From assembly GCF_001662875.1 (NCBI RefSeq), contig NZ_JPVZ01000001.1, forward strand, positions 620,001 to 684,000: DNA of 64,000 nucleotides. The letters are read 5' to 3'. Below, piece by piece: positions 47,570 to 57,933 of the stretch (position 1 is the stretch's first letter; the number at the start of each line of letters is the position of its first letter). Below the pieces are notes generated by a model. That model was not told the origin of the DNA and ran no database searches. It saw nothing but the letters and a program-made list of their open reading frames with translations. The position numbers were made by a program, and so were the translations under genes. The stretch comes from Thalassospira tepidiphila MCCC 1A03514 (GTDB taxonomy: Bacteria; Pseudomonadota; Alphaproteobacteria; Rhodospirillales; Thalassospiraceae).

Positions 47570-49969
47570 TTGTCACGCGGATCGTACGGGTTTTTACAAC
47601 GAAAGTCCTTGAGCAGTCGGCTGCTGTTTATCGCATTGCCGCTTGTTTCGCTGTTCTCGCTCGCGCTTTTCATCGTCTTTGGCTATGTCAGCTACAAGGT
47701 GCTGCGCGACGACCTGAATGGCAAAGTCGAACAGACCGCCGACATTAACGCCCGCGTTCTGGCGACACCTTTCTGGTATCTCGACGTCGATAATATTGAA
47801 TCTGCCCTCAACGCCATGGCGCGCGATCGCGACATCGTTGCTGTGCAGGCACTGGGCGCAGACGGCACCGAATTTGCCCATACCGGTGTATCGCAATCCG
47901 AATTGACCGACACGCTTCGCCTTTCGCGCCGTGTCTATTTCGAACGCAACAACGTCCGCCATGACGTTGGCGAACTGGTCATTTACTTCACCGACGCACG
48001 TGTTCAGGACTTGCTGTTCCGCCGTATTGCGATCGACATGATCCTGTTCGGGCTTTTGATCTCGGTCGTGGCCGCAAGCCTTCTGATCGCCAACAAACGC
48101 TCGATCAAGGAACCGCTTAACCGACTGCTGCATTCCATCCGAATGACCAAGCACGGCCGTCTGCGCCGTCCGGTGGAATGGAACAGCTCGGACGAACTCG
48201 GCCTTCTGATCCGCGAATATAATGAAATGGTCGCCCTTCAGGGTCAGGCGCAGGAAGAGGCCCAGCGTAAACAGGCCCTGCTGGAAGCTACCCTTCACAA
48301 TATCGGTCAGGGCATCTGCCTGTTCGATCAGGACCTGAACCTGATGGTCTGGAACGAACGCTATATCGAGTTGCTGAACCTGCCACGCGATCTGGTCAAG
48401 GAAGGCACACCGCTTTCCGATATCCTGCGCTATAACGGCGAACGTGGTGAATATGGCGATGTCAGCATTCAGGCGCTGATTTCCGACCGCGTTGCGATTG
48501 CCCGTCGCCGTGAACCCTATCGCATGGAACGTACCCGCCCGAATGGCCGCGTCATTCAGGTCGATCACAACCCGATGCCGGGCGGCGGTTACGTTGCGAC
48601 CTACACCGATATTACCGAACGTAAACAGACCGAAGCGCGCATGCGTCACCTTGCGGTCCATGACGTTCTGACCAGCCTGCCCAACCGCACCCTGTTCCTT
48701 GACCGCCTGCGTCAGGCGCTGCTTTCGGCCCGTCGTTTCCAGCGCGGCGTGACGGTTCTGTTTGTCGACCTTGACCGGTTCAAGGACATCAACGACCACT
48801 TCGGCCACGATGTCGGCGATCTGATGATCCAGGAAATGGGTCAGCGGCTGTCGCGCATCATCCGGGATTCGGATACCGCCGCCCGCCTTGGTGGCGATGA
48901 ATTCGCAATCATCCAGACCGACGTCCAGAACATCGAAGACACCATCGCCCTTGCCCAGCGCATCATTGACGAGCTGTGCCAGCCATTTGATTGCCGCGGC
49001 ATCCGCCTGCATTCGACCGCCAGTGTCGGCATCACCCTGTTCCCGGAAGACGGCGAAAACCCCGAACAGCTGGTCAAGAACGCCGATATGGCGATGTATG
49101 CCGCCAAGGCCGAAGGGCGAAACAATTACCGCTTCTTCCTGCCGTCGATGCACGAACGGGTCAAGGAACGCAAAACCATCGAGGAAGATCTGCGCAACGC
49201 GCTCGAACACGATCAGCTCGAACTTTACTATCAGCCGAAAATCGATTGCCGCACCGAACGCGTCGTCGGTGCCGAGGCGCTTGTCCGCTGGCATCACCCG
49301 GAACGCGGCCTGATCCTGCCGGGCGAATTCATTTCCGTTGCCGAGGAATGCGGCCTGATCAACCGTCTGGGTGCATGGGTTCTTGAAAAGGCCTGCCGTC
49401 AGACACGCATCTGGCGCGACTCAACACTTTCCGATCTTCGGATTGCCGTCAACCTGTCCCCGGCACAGTTCCAGGATGCCGAACTGGTTGATAGTGTGAC
49501 CAAGATCGTCAAGGAAACCGCCCTGCCGCATGGCACGCTGGAACTTGAAATCACCGAATCCATTCTGATGAACAACCCGGAAAAGGCGGTCTCCACGCTC
49601 AAGGAACTCAAGGAACTTGGCGTTCTGATCGCGATTGATGATTTCGGCACCGGCTATTCGTCGCTGAACTATCTCAAACGGTTCCCGGTGACCTCGATCA
49701 AGATCGACCGTTCATTCGTAAACGACATTCATGTCGATGTCGATGACAAGGCCATCGTCGATGCGGTCATCGGCCTTGGTCACAGCCTCAACCTCGAAGT
49801 CGTTGCCGAGGGCGTGGAAGAAGTCGAACAGCTTGTCTATCTGCAGGAAAAGGGCTGCGACTTTATCCAGGGCTTCCTGTTCTCCAAGCCATTGCCCGCC
49901 TCGACCTTCGAAAGCTGGGTCAACGAGCGGCATGGCACCGAACAGGAAACCGTCTCAGCCAAGTCCTGA
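47570..49969 (+). CDS. GGDEF-EAL c-di-GMP signalling protein with PAS and periplasmic sensor
   Basis: The protein has an N-terminal transmembrane helix, a periplasmic sensor region of about 100 residues, a second helix (DMILFGLLISVVAASLLIA), a HAMP-like linker, a PAS domain (LLEATLHNIGQGICLFDQDLN), then GGDEF and EAL domains. The GGDEF motif RLGGDEFAI and the EAL motifs AEALVRWHHP, NLSP and DDFGTGYSSLNYLK are intact, so both synthesis and breakdown of c-di-GMP are possible. The TTG start at 47570 has a strong GGGAGAG site; GTG at 47498 or 47552 are alternatives. A terminator follows. It is preceded by about 230 bp without a gene. Confidence 0.92.
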   Translation: MSRGSYGFLQRKSLSSRLLFIALPLVSLFSLALFIVFGYVSYKVLRDDLNGKVEQTADINARVLATPFWYLDVDNIESALNAMARDRDIVAVQALGADGTEFAHTGVSQSELTDTLRLSRRVYFERNNVRHDVGELVIYFTDARVQDLLFRRIAIDMILFGLLISVVAASLLIANKRSIKEPLNRLLHSIRMTKHGRLRRPVEWNSSDELGLLIREYNEMVALQGQAQEEAQRKQALLEATLHNIGQGICLFDQDLNLMVWNERYIELLNLPRDLVKEGTPLSDILRYNGERGEYGDVSIQALISDRVAIARRREPYRMERTRPNGRVIQVDHNPMPGGGYVATYTDITERKQTEARMRHLAVHDVLTSLPNRTLFLDRLRQALLSARRFQRGVTVLFVDLDRFKDINDHFGHDVGDLMIQEMGQRLSRIIRDSDTAARLGGDEFAIIQTDVQNIEDTIALAQRIIDELCQPFDCRGIRLHSTASVGITLFPEDGENPEQLVKNADMAMYAAKAEGRNNYRFFLPSMHERVKERKTIEEDLRNALEHDQLELYYQPKIDCRTERVVGAEALVRWHHPERGLILPGEFISVAEECGLINRLGAWVLEKACRQTRIWRDSTLSDLRIAVNLSPAQFQDAELVDSVTKIVKETALPHGTLELEITESILMNNPEKAVSTLKELKELGVLIAIDDFGTGYSSLNYLKRFPVTSIKIDRSFVNDIHVDVDDKAIVDAVIGLGHSLNLEVVAEGVEEVEQLVYLQEKGCDFIQGFLFSKPLPASTFESWVNERHGTEQETVSAKS

Positions 49970-49990
49970 TCCGGGCACATCCAAAAAAAA

Positions 49991-50026
49991 TCGGTCGCAC
50001 CCGTTGTTGGGTCCGACCGGTTTTTT
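49991..50026 (+). terminator. Rho-independent terminator after the GGDEF-EAL gene
   Basis: The stem CGGTCG-C-ACCC / GGGT-C-CGACCG with one mismatch is followed by six T. It also lies just downstream of the convergent ecm gene. Confidence 0.85.
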
Positions 50027-50052
50027 GTCAGATGGTTCTGCCCGCATGGACG

Positions 50053-52110
50053 TTAATAAAGGGCGGCATCCCCATGTGCGTCTCCGGCACCATTTGATGA
50101 AACGGCTGGTTTGTCAGATGACTTGCGATCCACAAGATCAACAATCTCGGAAATCACCTTGGCCAACTGATAATCCTTGGGGGTATAGACCGCCGAAACC
50201 CCCATCTGGCGCAGCACCAGCATATCAGCTTCCGGGATAATCCCGCCGACAACGACCGGGATATGACCAGCCCCTTGGGCACGCAGCCCGTTGACCACTT
50301 CACGCACCAGCGGCACATGCGACCCGGACAAGATCGAAAGTCCGATGACATGCGCGCCGTCTTCAATCGCGTTGCGCACCAGTTCCTCTGGCGTCCAGCG
50401 AATGCCTTCATACAGCACCTCGATCCCGGCCTCACCCGCCTTGACCGCAATCTGTTCGGCCCCGTTGGAATGACCATCCAAACCCGGCTTGCCCACCAGC
50501 ATTTTCATGCGTTCACCAAGTTTGTCGGAAACCTCATCAACGCGTTTGCGCAAATCCTGAAGGTTTTCCGCATCCCCGGTCACGATCATCGATGTAATCC
50601 CGGTCGGGGCGCGATATTCGCCAAACACGTCGCGCAGGGTTTCCGACCACTCGCCTGTGGTGACCCCGGCATGGGCACAGGCAATGGAACTTTCCATGAT
50701 ATTGCGGCCTTCACTGGCGGCTGACTTCAAATCGGTCAGTGTGGCATCGACTTCGGACTGATTGCGCTCGGACCGCCAGCCTTTAAGTTTTTCGATCTGG
50801 TCCTGTTCGGCCATGTCATCGACGGTCAGGATTGATTTCTCTCCCGATGTCAGCGGTGATGGTTCGGTTTCGGTAAAGGCATTCACACCGATCACTTTTG
50901 TCAGGCCGCTTTCAATATCGGCCAGACGCAGCGCGTTGGACCGCACCAGCTCCTGTTTCATATAGCCGCGATCCACTGCGGCAATCGCCCCGCCCATCTC
51001 ATCAATCTTTGCAAGTTCTGCCCGCGCCCCTTCCTTAAGCGCACCGACCTTGCGTTCAATCGCCGGGTTACCGTCAAACAGGTCTTCATATTCCAGAAGA
51101 TCAGTTTCATAGGCCATGATCTGTTGCAGGCGCAGCGACCATTGCTGATCCCACGGACGCGGAAGGCCAAGGGCCTCGTTCCAGGCGGGCAGCTGCACGG
51201 CGCGCGCCCGCGCATTCTTGGACAGAACCACCGCCAGCATCTCGATCAGAATACGATAGACGTTGTTTTCCGGCTGCTGTTCGGTCAGGCCCAACGAGTT
51301 GACCTGAACCCCATAGCGGAACCGGCGATATTTGGCGTCTTCGATGCCGTAACGATCGCGGGTGATTTCATCCCAAAGTTCGCAGAATGCCCGCATCTTG
51401 CAGATTTCAGTAACAAAGCGAATTCCGGCATTCACAAAGAACGAAATGCGTCCGACCACCTTGGCAAAGTCTTCTTCGGGCACCTGACCCGAATCGCGCA
51501 CTGCATCCAGAACCGCAATCGCGGTTGCCAGTGCATAGGCCAGCTCCTGCTCGGCCGTCGCCCCGGCTTCCTGCAAGTGGTAGGAACACACATTCATCGG
51601 GTTCCATTTCGGAACCTCGCGATAGGTAAAGGCCGCGACATCGGTAATCAGCTTAAGGCTGGGTGCCGGCGGGAAGATATAGGTCCCGCGTGACAGATAT
51701 TCCTTGATGATGTCGTTCTGGGTCGTGCCCTGCAGGCTGGCGCGCGCGGTGCCCTGCTTTTCGGCCACCGCAATATAAAGCGACAAAAGCCAGGCGGCGG
51801 GCGCGTTGATCGTCATCGACGTGTTCATCTGATCAAGCGGGATGCCGTCAAACAATGTCATCATGTCACCCAGATGCGACACCGGAACGCCAACCTTGCC
51901 GACTTCGCCACGCGCCAGAACATGGTCAGAATCATACCCCGTCTGGGTCGGCAGATCGAAGGCCACCGAAAGCCCGGTCTGCCCCTTTGCCAGGTTCTGA
52001 CGATATAGCGCATTCGATGCCTGTGCGGAGCTATGCCCGGCATAGGTCCGGATCAGCCACGGGCGATCGCGTTCCGGCTTTGCTGCGTTGCGCTTGTTTT
52101 CCATCGACAT
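50053..52110 (-). CDS. ecm: Ethylmalonyl-CoA mutase (MeaA-type, B12-dependent)
   Basis: Ecm converts ethylmalonyl-CoA to methylsuccinyl-CoA with adenosylcobalamin, a key step of the ethylmalonyl-CoA pathway. The 685-residue protein has the N-terminal TIM-barrel signature RTYAGHSSAQASNALYR and SVAFDLPTQTGYD, and a C-terminal cobalamin-binding domain with the DxHxxG motif GLDGHSNGAEQ and GLSILSGSHVPL. It was formerly called MeaA. Divergence from ccr and the nearby mcd gene make the pathway assignment firm over methylmalonyl-CoA mutase. The ATG has a GAGG site. Confidence 0.94.
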   Translation of the reverse strand: MSMENKRNAAKPERDRPWLIRTYAGHSSAQASNALYRQNLAKGQTGLSVAFDLPTQTGYDSDHVLARGEVGKVGVPVSHLGDMMTLFDGIPLDQMNTSMTINAPAAWLLSLYIAVAEKQGTARASLQGTTQNDIIKEYLSRGTYIFPPAPSLKLITDVAAFTYREVPKWNPMNVCSYHLQEAGATAEQELAYALATAIAVLDAVRDSGQVPEEDFAKVVGRISFFVNAGIRFVTEICKMRAFCELWDEITRDRYGIEDAKYRRFRYGVQVNSLGLTEQQPENNVYRILIEMLAVVLSKNARARAVQLPAWNEALGLPRPWDQQWSLRLQQIMAYETDLLEYEDLFDGNPAIERKVGALKEGARAELAKIDEMGGAIAAVDRGYMKQELVRSNALRLADIESGLTKVIGVNAFTETEPSPLTSGEKSILTVDDMAEQDQIEKLKGWRSERNQSEVDATLTDLKSAASEGRNIMESSIACAHAGVTTGEWSETLRDVFGEYRAPTGITSMIVTGDAENLQDLRKRVDEVSDKLGERMKMLVGKPGLDGHSNGAEQIAVKAGEAGIEVLYEGIRWTPEELVRNAIEDGAHVIGLSILSGSHVPLVREVVNGLRAQGAGHIPVVVGGIIPEADMLVLRQMGVSAVYTPKDYQLAKVISEIVDLVDRKSSDKPAVSSNGAGDAHGDAALY

Positions 52111-52340
52111 CGCGACCTCTTGTATTTTTATTACTCAATGTCTTTACGATAATTACGTCTGAACGTTATTAAATTATCTACTAGACATCACTTGGGTAAT
52201 TATATAACAATTTGTGCAACGCGATAAAAGCGAAAACAAATATCGCCCAGGTTATCCTTGCTGAAATTCCGCAGGAAACCGGGATATGCCCGGGGAAAAT
52301 AAAATAAATTCCGTGGCTTGGAGGATCCGTCGACCGCAAC

Positions 52341-52367
52341 GCAGCATTGGTAATTTAATTACCCTGC
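52341..52367. promoter_or_regulatory. Interrupted palindrome upstream of ccr
   Basis: GCAG-CATT-GGTAATT-T-AATTACC-CTGC forms a 7-bp inverted repeat inside a 4-bp outer repeat, 35 bp before the ccr start. Related GGTAAT/AATTAC elements recur in the same 291-bp intergenic region (52151 and 52196). It could be an operator for a TetR-type pathway regulator or a leader hairpin; inference only. Confidence 0.5.
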
Positions 52368-52401
52368 AAACCGGATCGACCCCGAACAAGGAGTGAAGGC
52401 C

Positions 52402-53682
52402 ATGAATACGTCTGCTGAAGTGCTGCCTTTCCGTGGCGGTCAGGAAGAAAAAGATCTTTATGAAATTGGCGAAATCCCGCCACTGGGCCATGTGCCAAAG
52501 AATATGTATGCATGGGCGATTCGCGAAGAACGCCATGGCGAACCCGATACGGCCATGCAGTGCGAAGTTTTGCCGGTGACCCAACCCGACAGCCATGAAG
52601 TGCTTGTTCTCGTGATGGCAGCCGGGGTGAACTATAACGGTGTCTGGGCATCCCTTGGCAAACCGATCTCGGTCTTCAATGTCCATGATTGCCCGTTCCA
52701 TATTGCCGGATCGGATGCATCGGGCATCGTCTGGGCGGTTGGATCGAAAGTCACCCGTTGGAAAGTCGGCGACGAAGTGGTCATTCACTGCAACCAGGAT
52801 GACGGCGACGACGAAGAATGCAATGGCGGCGATCCGATGCTGTCCCCGACCCAGCGTATCTGGGGCTATGAAACACCGGACGGATCCTTCGCCCAGTTCA
52901 CCTGCGTTCAGGCACAGCAGCTCATGCCGCGTCCCAAACACCTGACCTGGGAAGAAAGTGCGTGCTACACGCTAACCCTTGCCACCGCATACCGTATGCT
53001 GTTTGGCCATCGCCCGCATATCCTGCGTCCGGGGCATAATGTGCTGGTCTGGGGCGCATCGGGTGGTTTGGGCTCGATGGCGATCCAGCTGATTACAACG
53101 GCCGGGGCCAACGCGATTGGTGTCATTTCCGATGAAACAAAGCGCGACTTTGTTCTGGGACTGGGTGCCAAGGCCGTGATCAACCGCAAGGATTTCAATT
53201 GCTGGGGACAGCTTCCCACCGTCAACGGCCCGGAATTTGGCGACTATATGAAAGAAGTCCGCAAATTCGGCAAGGCGATCTGGGACATCACCGGCAAGGG
53301 CAATGACGTCGACATCGTCTTTGAACATCCGGGCGAACAGACCTTCCCGGTATCGTGCAACGTTGTAAAACGCGGCGGCATGGTTGTGTTCTGTGCCGGC
53401 ACCACCGGCTTTAACCTGACCTTTGATGCGCGCTTTGTCTGGATGCGGCAAAAACGTATTCAGGGCAGTCACTTCGCCAACCTGAAACAGGCGGCACAGG
53501 CCAACAAGCTCGTGATCGAACGCCGTCTGGATCCGAGCATGTCTGAAGTGTTCAGTTGGGAAGACATTCCGCGCGCTCACATGAAGATGATGCGCAACGA
53601 ACACAAACCCGGCAACATGGCCGTTCTGGTTCAGGCAAAACGCCCGGGCATGCGTACCCTTGAAGAAGCAGTCGAAGGCTAG
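52402..53682 (+). CDS. ccr: Crotonyl-CoA carboxylase/reductase
   Basis: Ccr reductively carboxylates crotonyl-CoA to ethylmalonyl-CoA with NADPH and CO2, the committing step of the pathway. The 426-residue MDR-superfamily protein has the NADPH motif VWGASGGLGSMAIQL and the family-specific FNVHDCPFHIAGSD, CNQDDGDDEECNGGDPM and GFNLTFDARFVWMRQKRIQGSHFAN. The start follows AAGGAG by 8 bp; a GTG nine bases earlier is less likely. It is divergent from ecm and upstream of mcd. Confidence 0.95.
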   Translation: MNTSAEVLPFRGGQEEKDLYEIGEIPPLGHVPKNMYAWAIREERHGEPDTAMQCEVLPVTQPDSHEVLVLVMAAGVNYNGVWASLGKPISVFNVHDCPFHIAGSDASGIVWAVGSKVTRWKVGDEVVIHCNQDDGDDEECNGGDPMLSPTQRIWGYETPDGSFAQFTCVQAQQLMPRPKHLTWEESACYTLTLATAYRMLFGHRPHILRPGHNVLVWGASGGLGSMAIQLITTAGANAIGVISDETKRDFVLGLGAKAVINRKDFNCWGQLPTVNGPEFGDYMKEVRKFGKAIWDITGKGNDVDIVFEHPGEQTFPVSCNVVKRGGMVVFCAGTTGFNLTFDARFVWMRQKRIQGSHFANLKQAAQANKLVIERRLDPSMSEVFSWEDIPRAHMKMMRNEHKPGNMAVLVQAKRPGMRTLEEAVEG

Positions 53683-53843
53683 TCCCACATTAATCTTCGA
53701 CTGATAGCTGGCACCCCGCGCGCATTCTCGCCCGATCTGCGCATGGGGTGCCACCACCCTTTATGCTTTGATGCATTCATAACTGATCCGCGCAATCGCC
53801 CCACAGGATTGCACGACGAGGACCTGATCCGAGGACCCGAAGA

Positions 53844-55511
53844 ATGACGAACAACGCCCTTTTGCCTGACCTCGAACGTTTGTGCGATGACGCCCTTGCC
53901 GCGCTCAGCCCGGTTTATGACGCGGCCGAATATGCGCTGCGGACTGCTGTAACGGTCGATGGCCGGGTCAATGCCGATGCCTTTGATGACAACCAGTTTG
54001 CCGCACACGGCTTTGCCTGGTTCACCACCTATGTCACCGCCCTTGGCCAGATGAAGGCATGGGCAAATCGCCTTAAGGATCAGGGCAAGTTCGGCAATCT
54101 CGAACAACTGATCCTGCAATCGGCGTTTGGGGAATATCTGGCCCAGATCATCGGTGGCATTCCGATGTCACAGGGCGAGATCATCCGTCTTTCGACCCTT
54201 GGCGTTTCTGATGACCTGATTGCATCCCTTGCTGCCAACCCATCGGTTGCGACCCTTGCACGCGGTGGCAATTCCGATGCCACGCGCCGGGCGATTGCCG
54301 CTGAAATCGAAGACAGCCTTGATACTGGTCGCTTTGGTGAAACCGGTCTTGAAGACGAAACCCTTGATATGGTGCGCGATCAATTCCGCCGGTTCGTTGA
54401 GGAAAAGGTCTCGCCGCATGCCCATGGCTGGCACGAACGTGACGAACTGATCCCGATTGAAATCGTCAATGAAATGTCCGAACTCGGCGTGTTCGGCCTG
54501 ACCATCCCCGAAGAATTCGGCGGCCTTGGCATGGGCAAAACCGCGATGTGCGTTGTCACCGAGGAACTGTCGCGTGGCTATATCGGTGTCGGGTCGCTTG
54601 GGACACGTTCGGAAATTGCCGCCGAACTGATCCGCCTTGGCGGGACCGACGCGCAAAAGGAACACTACCTGCCCAAACTGGCATCGGGTGAAATCCTGCC
54701 GACTGCCGTCTTTACCGAACCCAACAATGGATCGGATCTCGCACACTTGCGCACGCGTGCGGTCAAGGATGGCGATACCTATAAGGTCACTGGCAACAAG
54801 ACATGGATCACCCATGCCGCGCGGTCTGACCTGATGACGCTTCTGACCCGCACCAACCCCGACGAGTCCGGTTATCGCGGCCTGTCGATGCTGCTGGCCG
54901 AAAAGCCACGCGGCACCGATGAGAACCCGTTCCCGGCCGATGGCATGTCAGGGGGCGAGATCGAGGTGCTTGGTTATCGCGGCATGAAGGAATACGAGCT
55001 TTCCTTTGACGGGTTCGAAGTCCCGACCGAGAACCTTTTGGGTGGCGAAGAAGGCCAGGGCTTCAAACAACTGATGGCGACCTTTGAGTCGGCCCGTATT
55101 CAGACCGCAGCCCGCGCTGTCGGCGTGGCCCAGAACGCGCTTGAGATCGGCATGCGCTATGCCAAGGATCGCATCCAGTTTTCCAAACCGCTTTATGCCT
55201 TCCCGCGCGTCTACGGCAAAGTCGCATGGATGGTGGTCGAAACCATGATCGCCCGCCAGCTGACCTACTTCTCGGCCTTTGAAAAGGATCAGGATATCCG
55301 CTGCGATATCGAGGCCGGCATGGCCAAGCTTCTAGGCGCACGCGTCGCCTGGTCGAATGCTGATAACGCCCTGCAGATTCACGGCGGCAACGGCTATGCG
55401 CTCGAATATCAGATCAGCCGTGTACTGTGTGATGCGCGCATTCTGAACATTTTCGAAGGGGCTGCCGAAATTCAGGCACAGGTGGTCACGCGCGGCATTC
55501 TGACCCGGTGA
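53844..55511 (+). CDS. mcd: (2S)-methylsuccinyl-CoA dehydrogenase
   Basis: This FAD enzyme oxidises methylsuccinyl-CoA to mesaconyl-CoA, the step after Ecm. The 555-residue protein is longer than typical acyl-CoA dehydrogenases because of an extra N-terminal domain (about residues 1-170, with AHGFAWFTTYVTALGQM and GIPMSQGEIIRLS), a mark of Mcd. The C-terminal part has the acyl-CoA dehydrogenase motifs TAVFTEPNNGSDLAHLRTRA and QIHGGNGYALEYQISR. Electrons go to ETF and then to ETF-QO encoded at 7.4-9 kb. A strong terminator follows. Confidence 0.93.
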   Translation: MTNNALLPDLERLCDDALAALSPVYDAAEYALRTAVTVDGRVNADAFDDNQFAAHGFAWFTTYVTALGQMKAWANRLKDQGKFGNLEQLILQSAFGEYLAQIIGGIPMSQGEIIRLSTLGVSDDLIASLAANPSVATLARGGNSDATRRAIAAEIEDSLDTGRFGETGLEDETLDMVRDQFRRFVEEKVSPHAHGWHERDELIPIEIVNEMSELGVFGLTIPEEFGGLGMGKTAMCVVTEELSRGYIGVGSLGTRSEIAAELIRLGGTDAQKEHYLPKLASGEILPTAVFTEPNNGSDLAHLRTRAVKDGDTYKVTGNKTWITHAARSDLMTLLTRTNPDESGYRGLSMLLAEKPRGTDENPFPADGMSGGEIEVLGYRGMKEYELSFDGFEVPTENLLGGEEGQGFKQLMATFESARIQTAARAVGVAQNALEIGMRYAKDRIQFSKPLYAFPRVYGKVAWMVVETMIARQLTYFSAFEKDQDIRCDIEAGMAKLLGARVAWSNADNALQIHGGNGYALEYQISRVLCDARILNIFEGAAEIQAQVVTRGILTR

Positions 55512-55585
55512 ACGACATAACATTCTGAAATACTGATGAAATTCTCATCCGAACCGTGGCCCCTGTGAACAACGAGGGCAAACTT

Positions 55586-55611
55586 GGCCCGCCAACACTG
55601 GCGGGCCTTTT
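55586..55611 (+). terminator. Rho-independent terminator after mcd
   Basis: A 9-bp perfect stem GGCCCGCCA / TGGCGGGCC with a 4-nt loop is followed by five T. Confidence 0.9.
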
Positions 55612-55747
55612 TCCATATCAACCTAAAGTATGATATATTTTGGACTTACCAGTAGTGATACACTCCCCAAAAGCACACACAGACCACTGAAAGTCTGTGA
55701 AAAAATCGGGCCAAAAGGTCCGCCGGGAATAAGGGAGAGAATGGCAA

Positions 55748-57838
55748 ATGAATCACAGCTCTGCAATGCCAGAAAGTACAATCTATGCGCGTATAAATGC
55801 CGCCACGGATTTGTTTGCGCAACATGGAGAACAGCTTGCAGAAAATCTGGTCACCGAACTGTTGGGGACCGGGCAAAGCAGTGCTGCGCCAAGTGATCCG
55901 CAACATCATGTTGCCGAACTGTCCCGACGTTTTGCAACACTGATCAATGCAAACAGCTCCGATGCATTCAACCAATGCTTTAACGAGCATGTTCTGGCCA
56001 ATGCGGTCATCGGACTGGCTCCCGATCATATTGTACTGGCCTACCACAAGGTTTCAGCACTTTGCGCAACGCTTGCCGCGCGGTCCAAGGGCGGCACTGC
56101 CGCGGCTGATGCGGCGCGATGCCTGCTGATGGCGGATATGGGCAGCCTGATATCGGCGCGCCAGACCGTTTTGGCCAACCAGCGCTCCGCCTCTGAAATC
56201 CAGTCGATGTCGGAAATCATTGAACGCGAAACCGACAACATCATTTCCGAGGTCGGCTTCCAGGCCGGGCGCACCAATGACGTGGCGCAGGCCATGGAAA
56301 GTGACGCCAGTGAACTGTCCCAACTGGTCGAACGCATCACTGCCACCACGGAAGTCGCCAGCAGCAATGTCGCAACCGTGGCATCCGCGACCGAGGAATT
56401 GCAGGCATCCAGCCACGAAATTGCCGAACGCATCCACAAAACCAATGACATTGCCAGTCAGGCCGTCACCCGCGCCCAGGAAACATCCACCACCATGGGC
56501 AGCCTGTCGGAAACCGCGACCGAGATTGGCAAGGTTGTTGATATCGTCAAACGCATTTCCGATCAGACCAAGATGCTGGCACTCAACGCCACCATCGAGG
56601 CCGCGCGCGCCGGCGACGCTGGCAAGGGCTTTGCGGTCGTCGCCAACGAGGTCAAGAACCTCGCCACCCAGACCGAAAAAGCCATCCTTGATATCAACGC
56701 CCAGATCACCGCCATTCAGGGCGCCACATCCGAGGCGGTTACCGCGATTGAGGGCATCGGCGGCGCGATTGACGAAGTCAGCCAGCTTTCAAGCGATATC
56801 TCAGCATCGGTCGAGCAACAAACAGCGGCGATTGCCGAAATCTCGACAAGTGCGCAGGAAGTCTCCACCCACATGCAGGGCATTTCCGGCGACATCGAAC
56901 TGGCCAGCCACAAGTCGCACAATGCCAGCCAGACGGCGGAAAACCTTCGCATTCTGTCTTCGAATATCCGCAATGATATCAACGAAATGGAAACGCGCTT
57001 CCGCATGGTTCTGCGCAGTGCAGACAACACTAACCGCCGTCACGAAGAACGGGTTCCGATTGCAGTTGATATCAAGGTCGACTTCGGCAACGGTGATGTG
57101 CGCCAGGGTGTCACCGCAGACATGTCGCTTGCCGGCCTGCTTGCGCGTATTGATGCCAGCGAAGATGACCGCAACAAAGCAATCACGATCACGATGACCG
57201 ACGGCACCCGGCTTAAGGGGACGGTCAAAGCGTACTCGACACTCGGAACCCACATCCAGTTCACCGAAATCGACGACGAAGCAACCAAGGTCATCTTGGG
57301 ATTGCTTAAGAAAACCCACGAACATGACGCCAAGATTGCCGACCTCGGCAAGCAATTGGCCGGCGAGTTGGGCAAGGTTCTTGAAGGCGGTTTGCGCAGT
57401 CACGAATTCACCCATGATGATCTGTTCAACACCCGGTACGAGCCGATTGACGGCACCGATCCCAAGCAGTTCATGACGCCGTATGTGCCCTTCACTGACC
57501 GCAATTTCACCCCGCTACAAGAAGCCATTCTTGCAAAGGACGAACATATCGTCTTTGCCGCCGGGGTGGATACCAACGGCTATCTGCCGACCCACAACAA
57601 GGTTTACAGCCAACCGCAAAGACCGGGCGAACCCGCCTGGAATATGGGCAACTGCCGCAACCGGCGCATCTTTGATGACCGTGCCGGTCTGATGGCCGGG
57701 CGCAACACCAAGCCCCACCTGCTGCAGACCTATTTCCGTGACATGGGCAATACCGTCGTCTTCATGAAGGAATGCGACGTGCCGATCATGGTCAATGGCG
57801 AGCAGTGGGGCAACCTTCGGATCGGTTACAAATCCTAG
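55748..57838 (+). CDS. Soluble methyl-accepting chemotaxis protein with globin-like, PilZ and C-terminal sensor domains
   Basis: The 696-residue protein has no transmembrane helix, so it is cytoplasmic. Domains in order: an N-terminal helical region (about 1-150) resembling the protoglobin sensor of globin-coupled receptors; a methyl-accepting signalling domain with the hairpin tip region [22 protein letters not shown]; a PilZ domain with the c-di-GMP motifs RRHEER and DMSLAG; and a C-terminal domain with [24 protein letters not shown] and [11 protein letters not shown], found in some alphaproteobacterial receptors as a sensor module. The proximal His expected in a haem globin appears to be replaced near NAVIGL, so haem binding is doubtful. 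It may combine c-di-GMP and redox or energy sensing. Confidence 0.85.
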   Translation: MNHSSAMPESTIYARINAATDLFAQHGEQLAENLVTELLGTGQSSAAPSDPQHHVAELSRRFATLINANSSDAFNQCFNEHVLANAVIGLAPDHIVLAYHKVSALCATLAARSKGGTAAADAARCLLMADMGSLISARQTVLANQRSASEIQSMSEIIERETDNIISEVGFQAGRTNDVAQAMESDASELSQLVERITATTEVASSNVATVASATEELQASSHEIAERIHKTNDIASQAVTRAQETSTTMGSLSETATEIGKVVDIVKRISDQTKMLALNATIEAARAGDAGKGFAVVANEVKNLATQTEKAILDINAQITAIQGATSEAVTAIEGIGGAIDEVSQLSSDISASVEQQTAAIAEISTSAQEVSTHMQGISGDIELASHKSHNASQTAENLRILSSNIRNDINEMETRFRMVLRSADNTNRRHEERVPIAVDIKVDFGNGDVRQGVTADMSLAGLLARIDASEDDRNKAITITMTDGTRLKGTVKAYSTLGTHIQFTEIDDEATKVILGLLKKTHEHDAKIADLGKQLAGELGKVLEGGLRSHEFTHDDLFNTRYEPIDGTDPKQFMTPYVPFTDRNFTPLQEAILAKDEHIVFAAGVDTNGYLPTHNKVYSQPQRPGEPAWNMGNCRNRRIFDDRAGLMAGRNTKPHLLQTYFRDMGNTVVFMKECDVPIMVNGEQWGNLRIGYKS

Positions 57839-57870
57839 GCATTGCCAAACCAATCAGGATAACGAGCAAA

Positions 57871-57904
57871 CGAAAAGCGGGCGGTTCCATCACGGACCGC
57901 CCGC
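57871..57904 (-). terminator. Terminator of the ferric-reductase-like gene
   Basis: GCGGGCGGTTCC / GGACCGCCCGC forms a stem with one bulge; on the minus strand it is followed by TTTT. It lies about 30 bp after the stop of the minus-strand gene and also separates it from the convergent chemoreceptor gene. Confidence 0.75.
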
Positions 57905-57933
57905 ACTCTATTCAACGCCAAACTCTGGTTTTC

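Noticed and set aside
47594-49297. 567-codon frame antisense to the GGDEF-EAL gene
   Set aside because: Shadow of a confident gene with intact catalytic motifs on the other strand.
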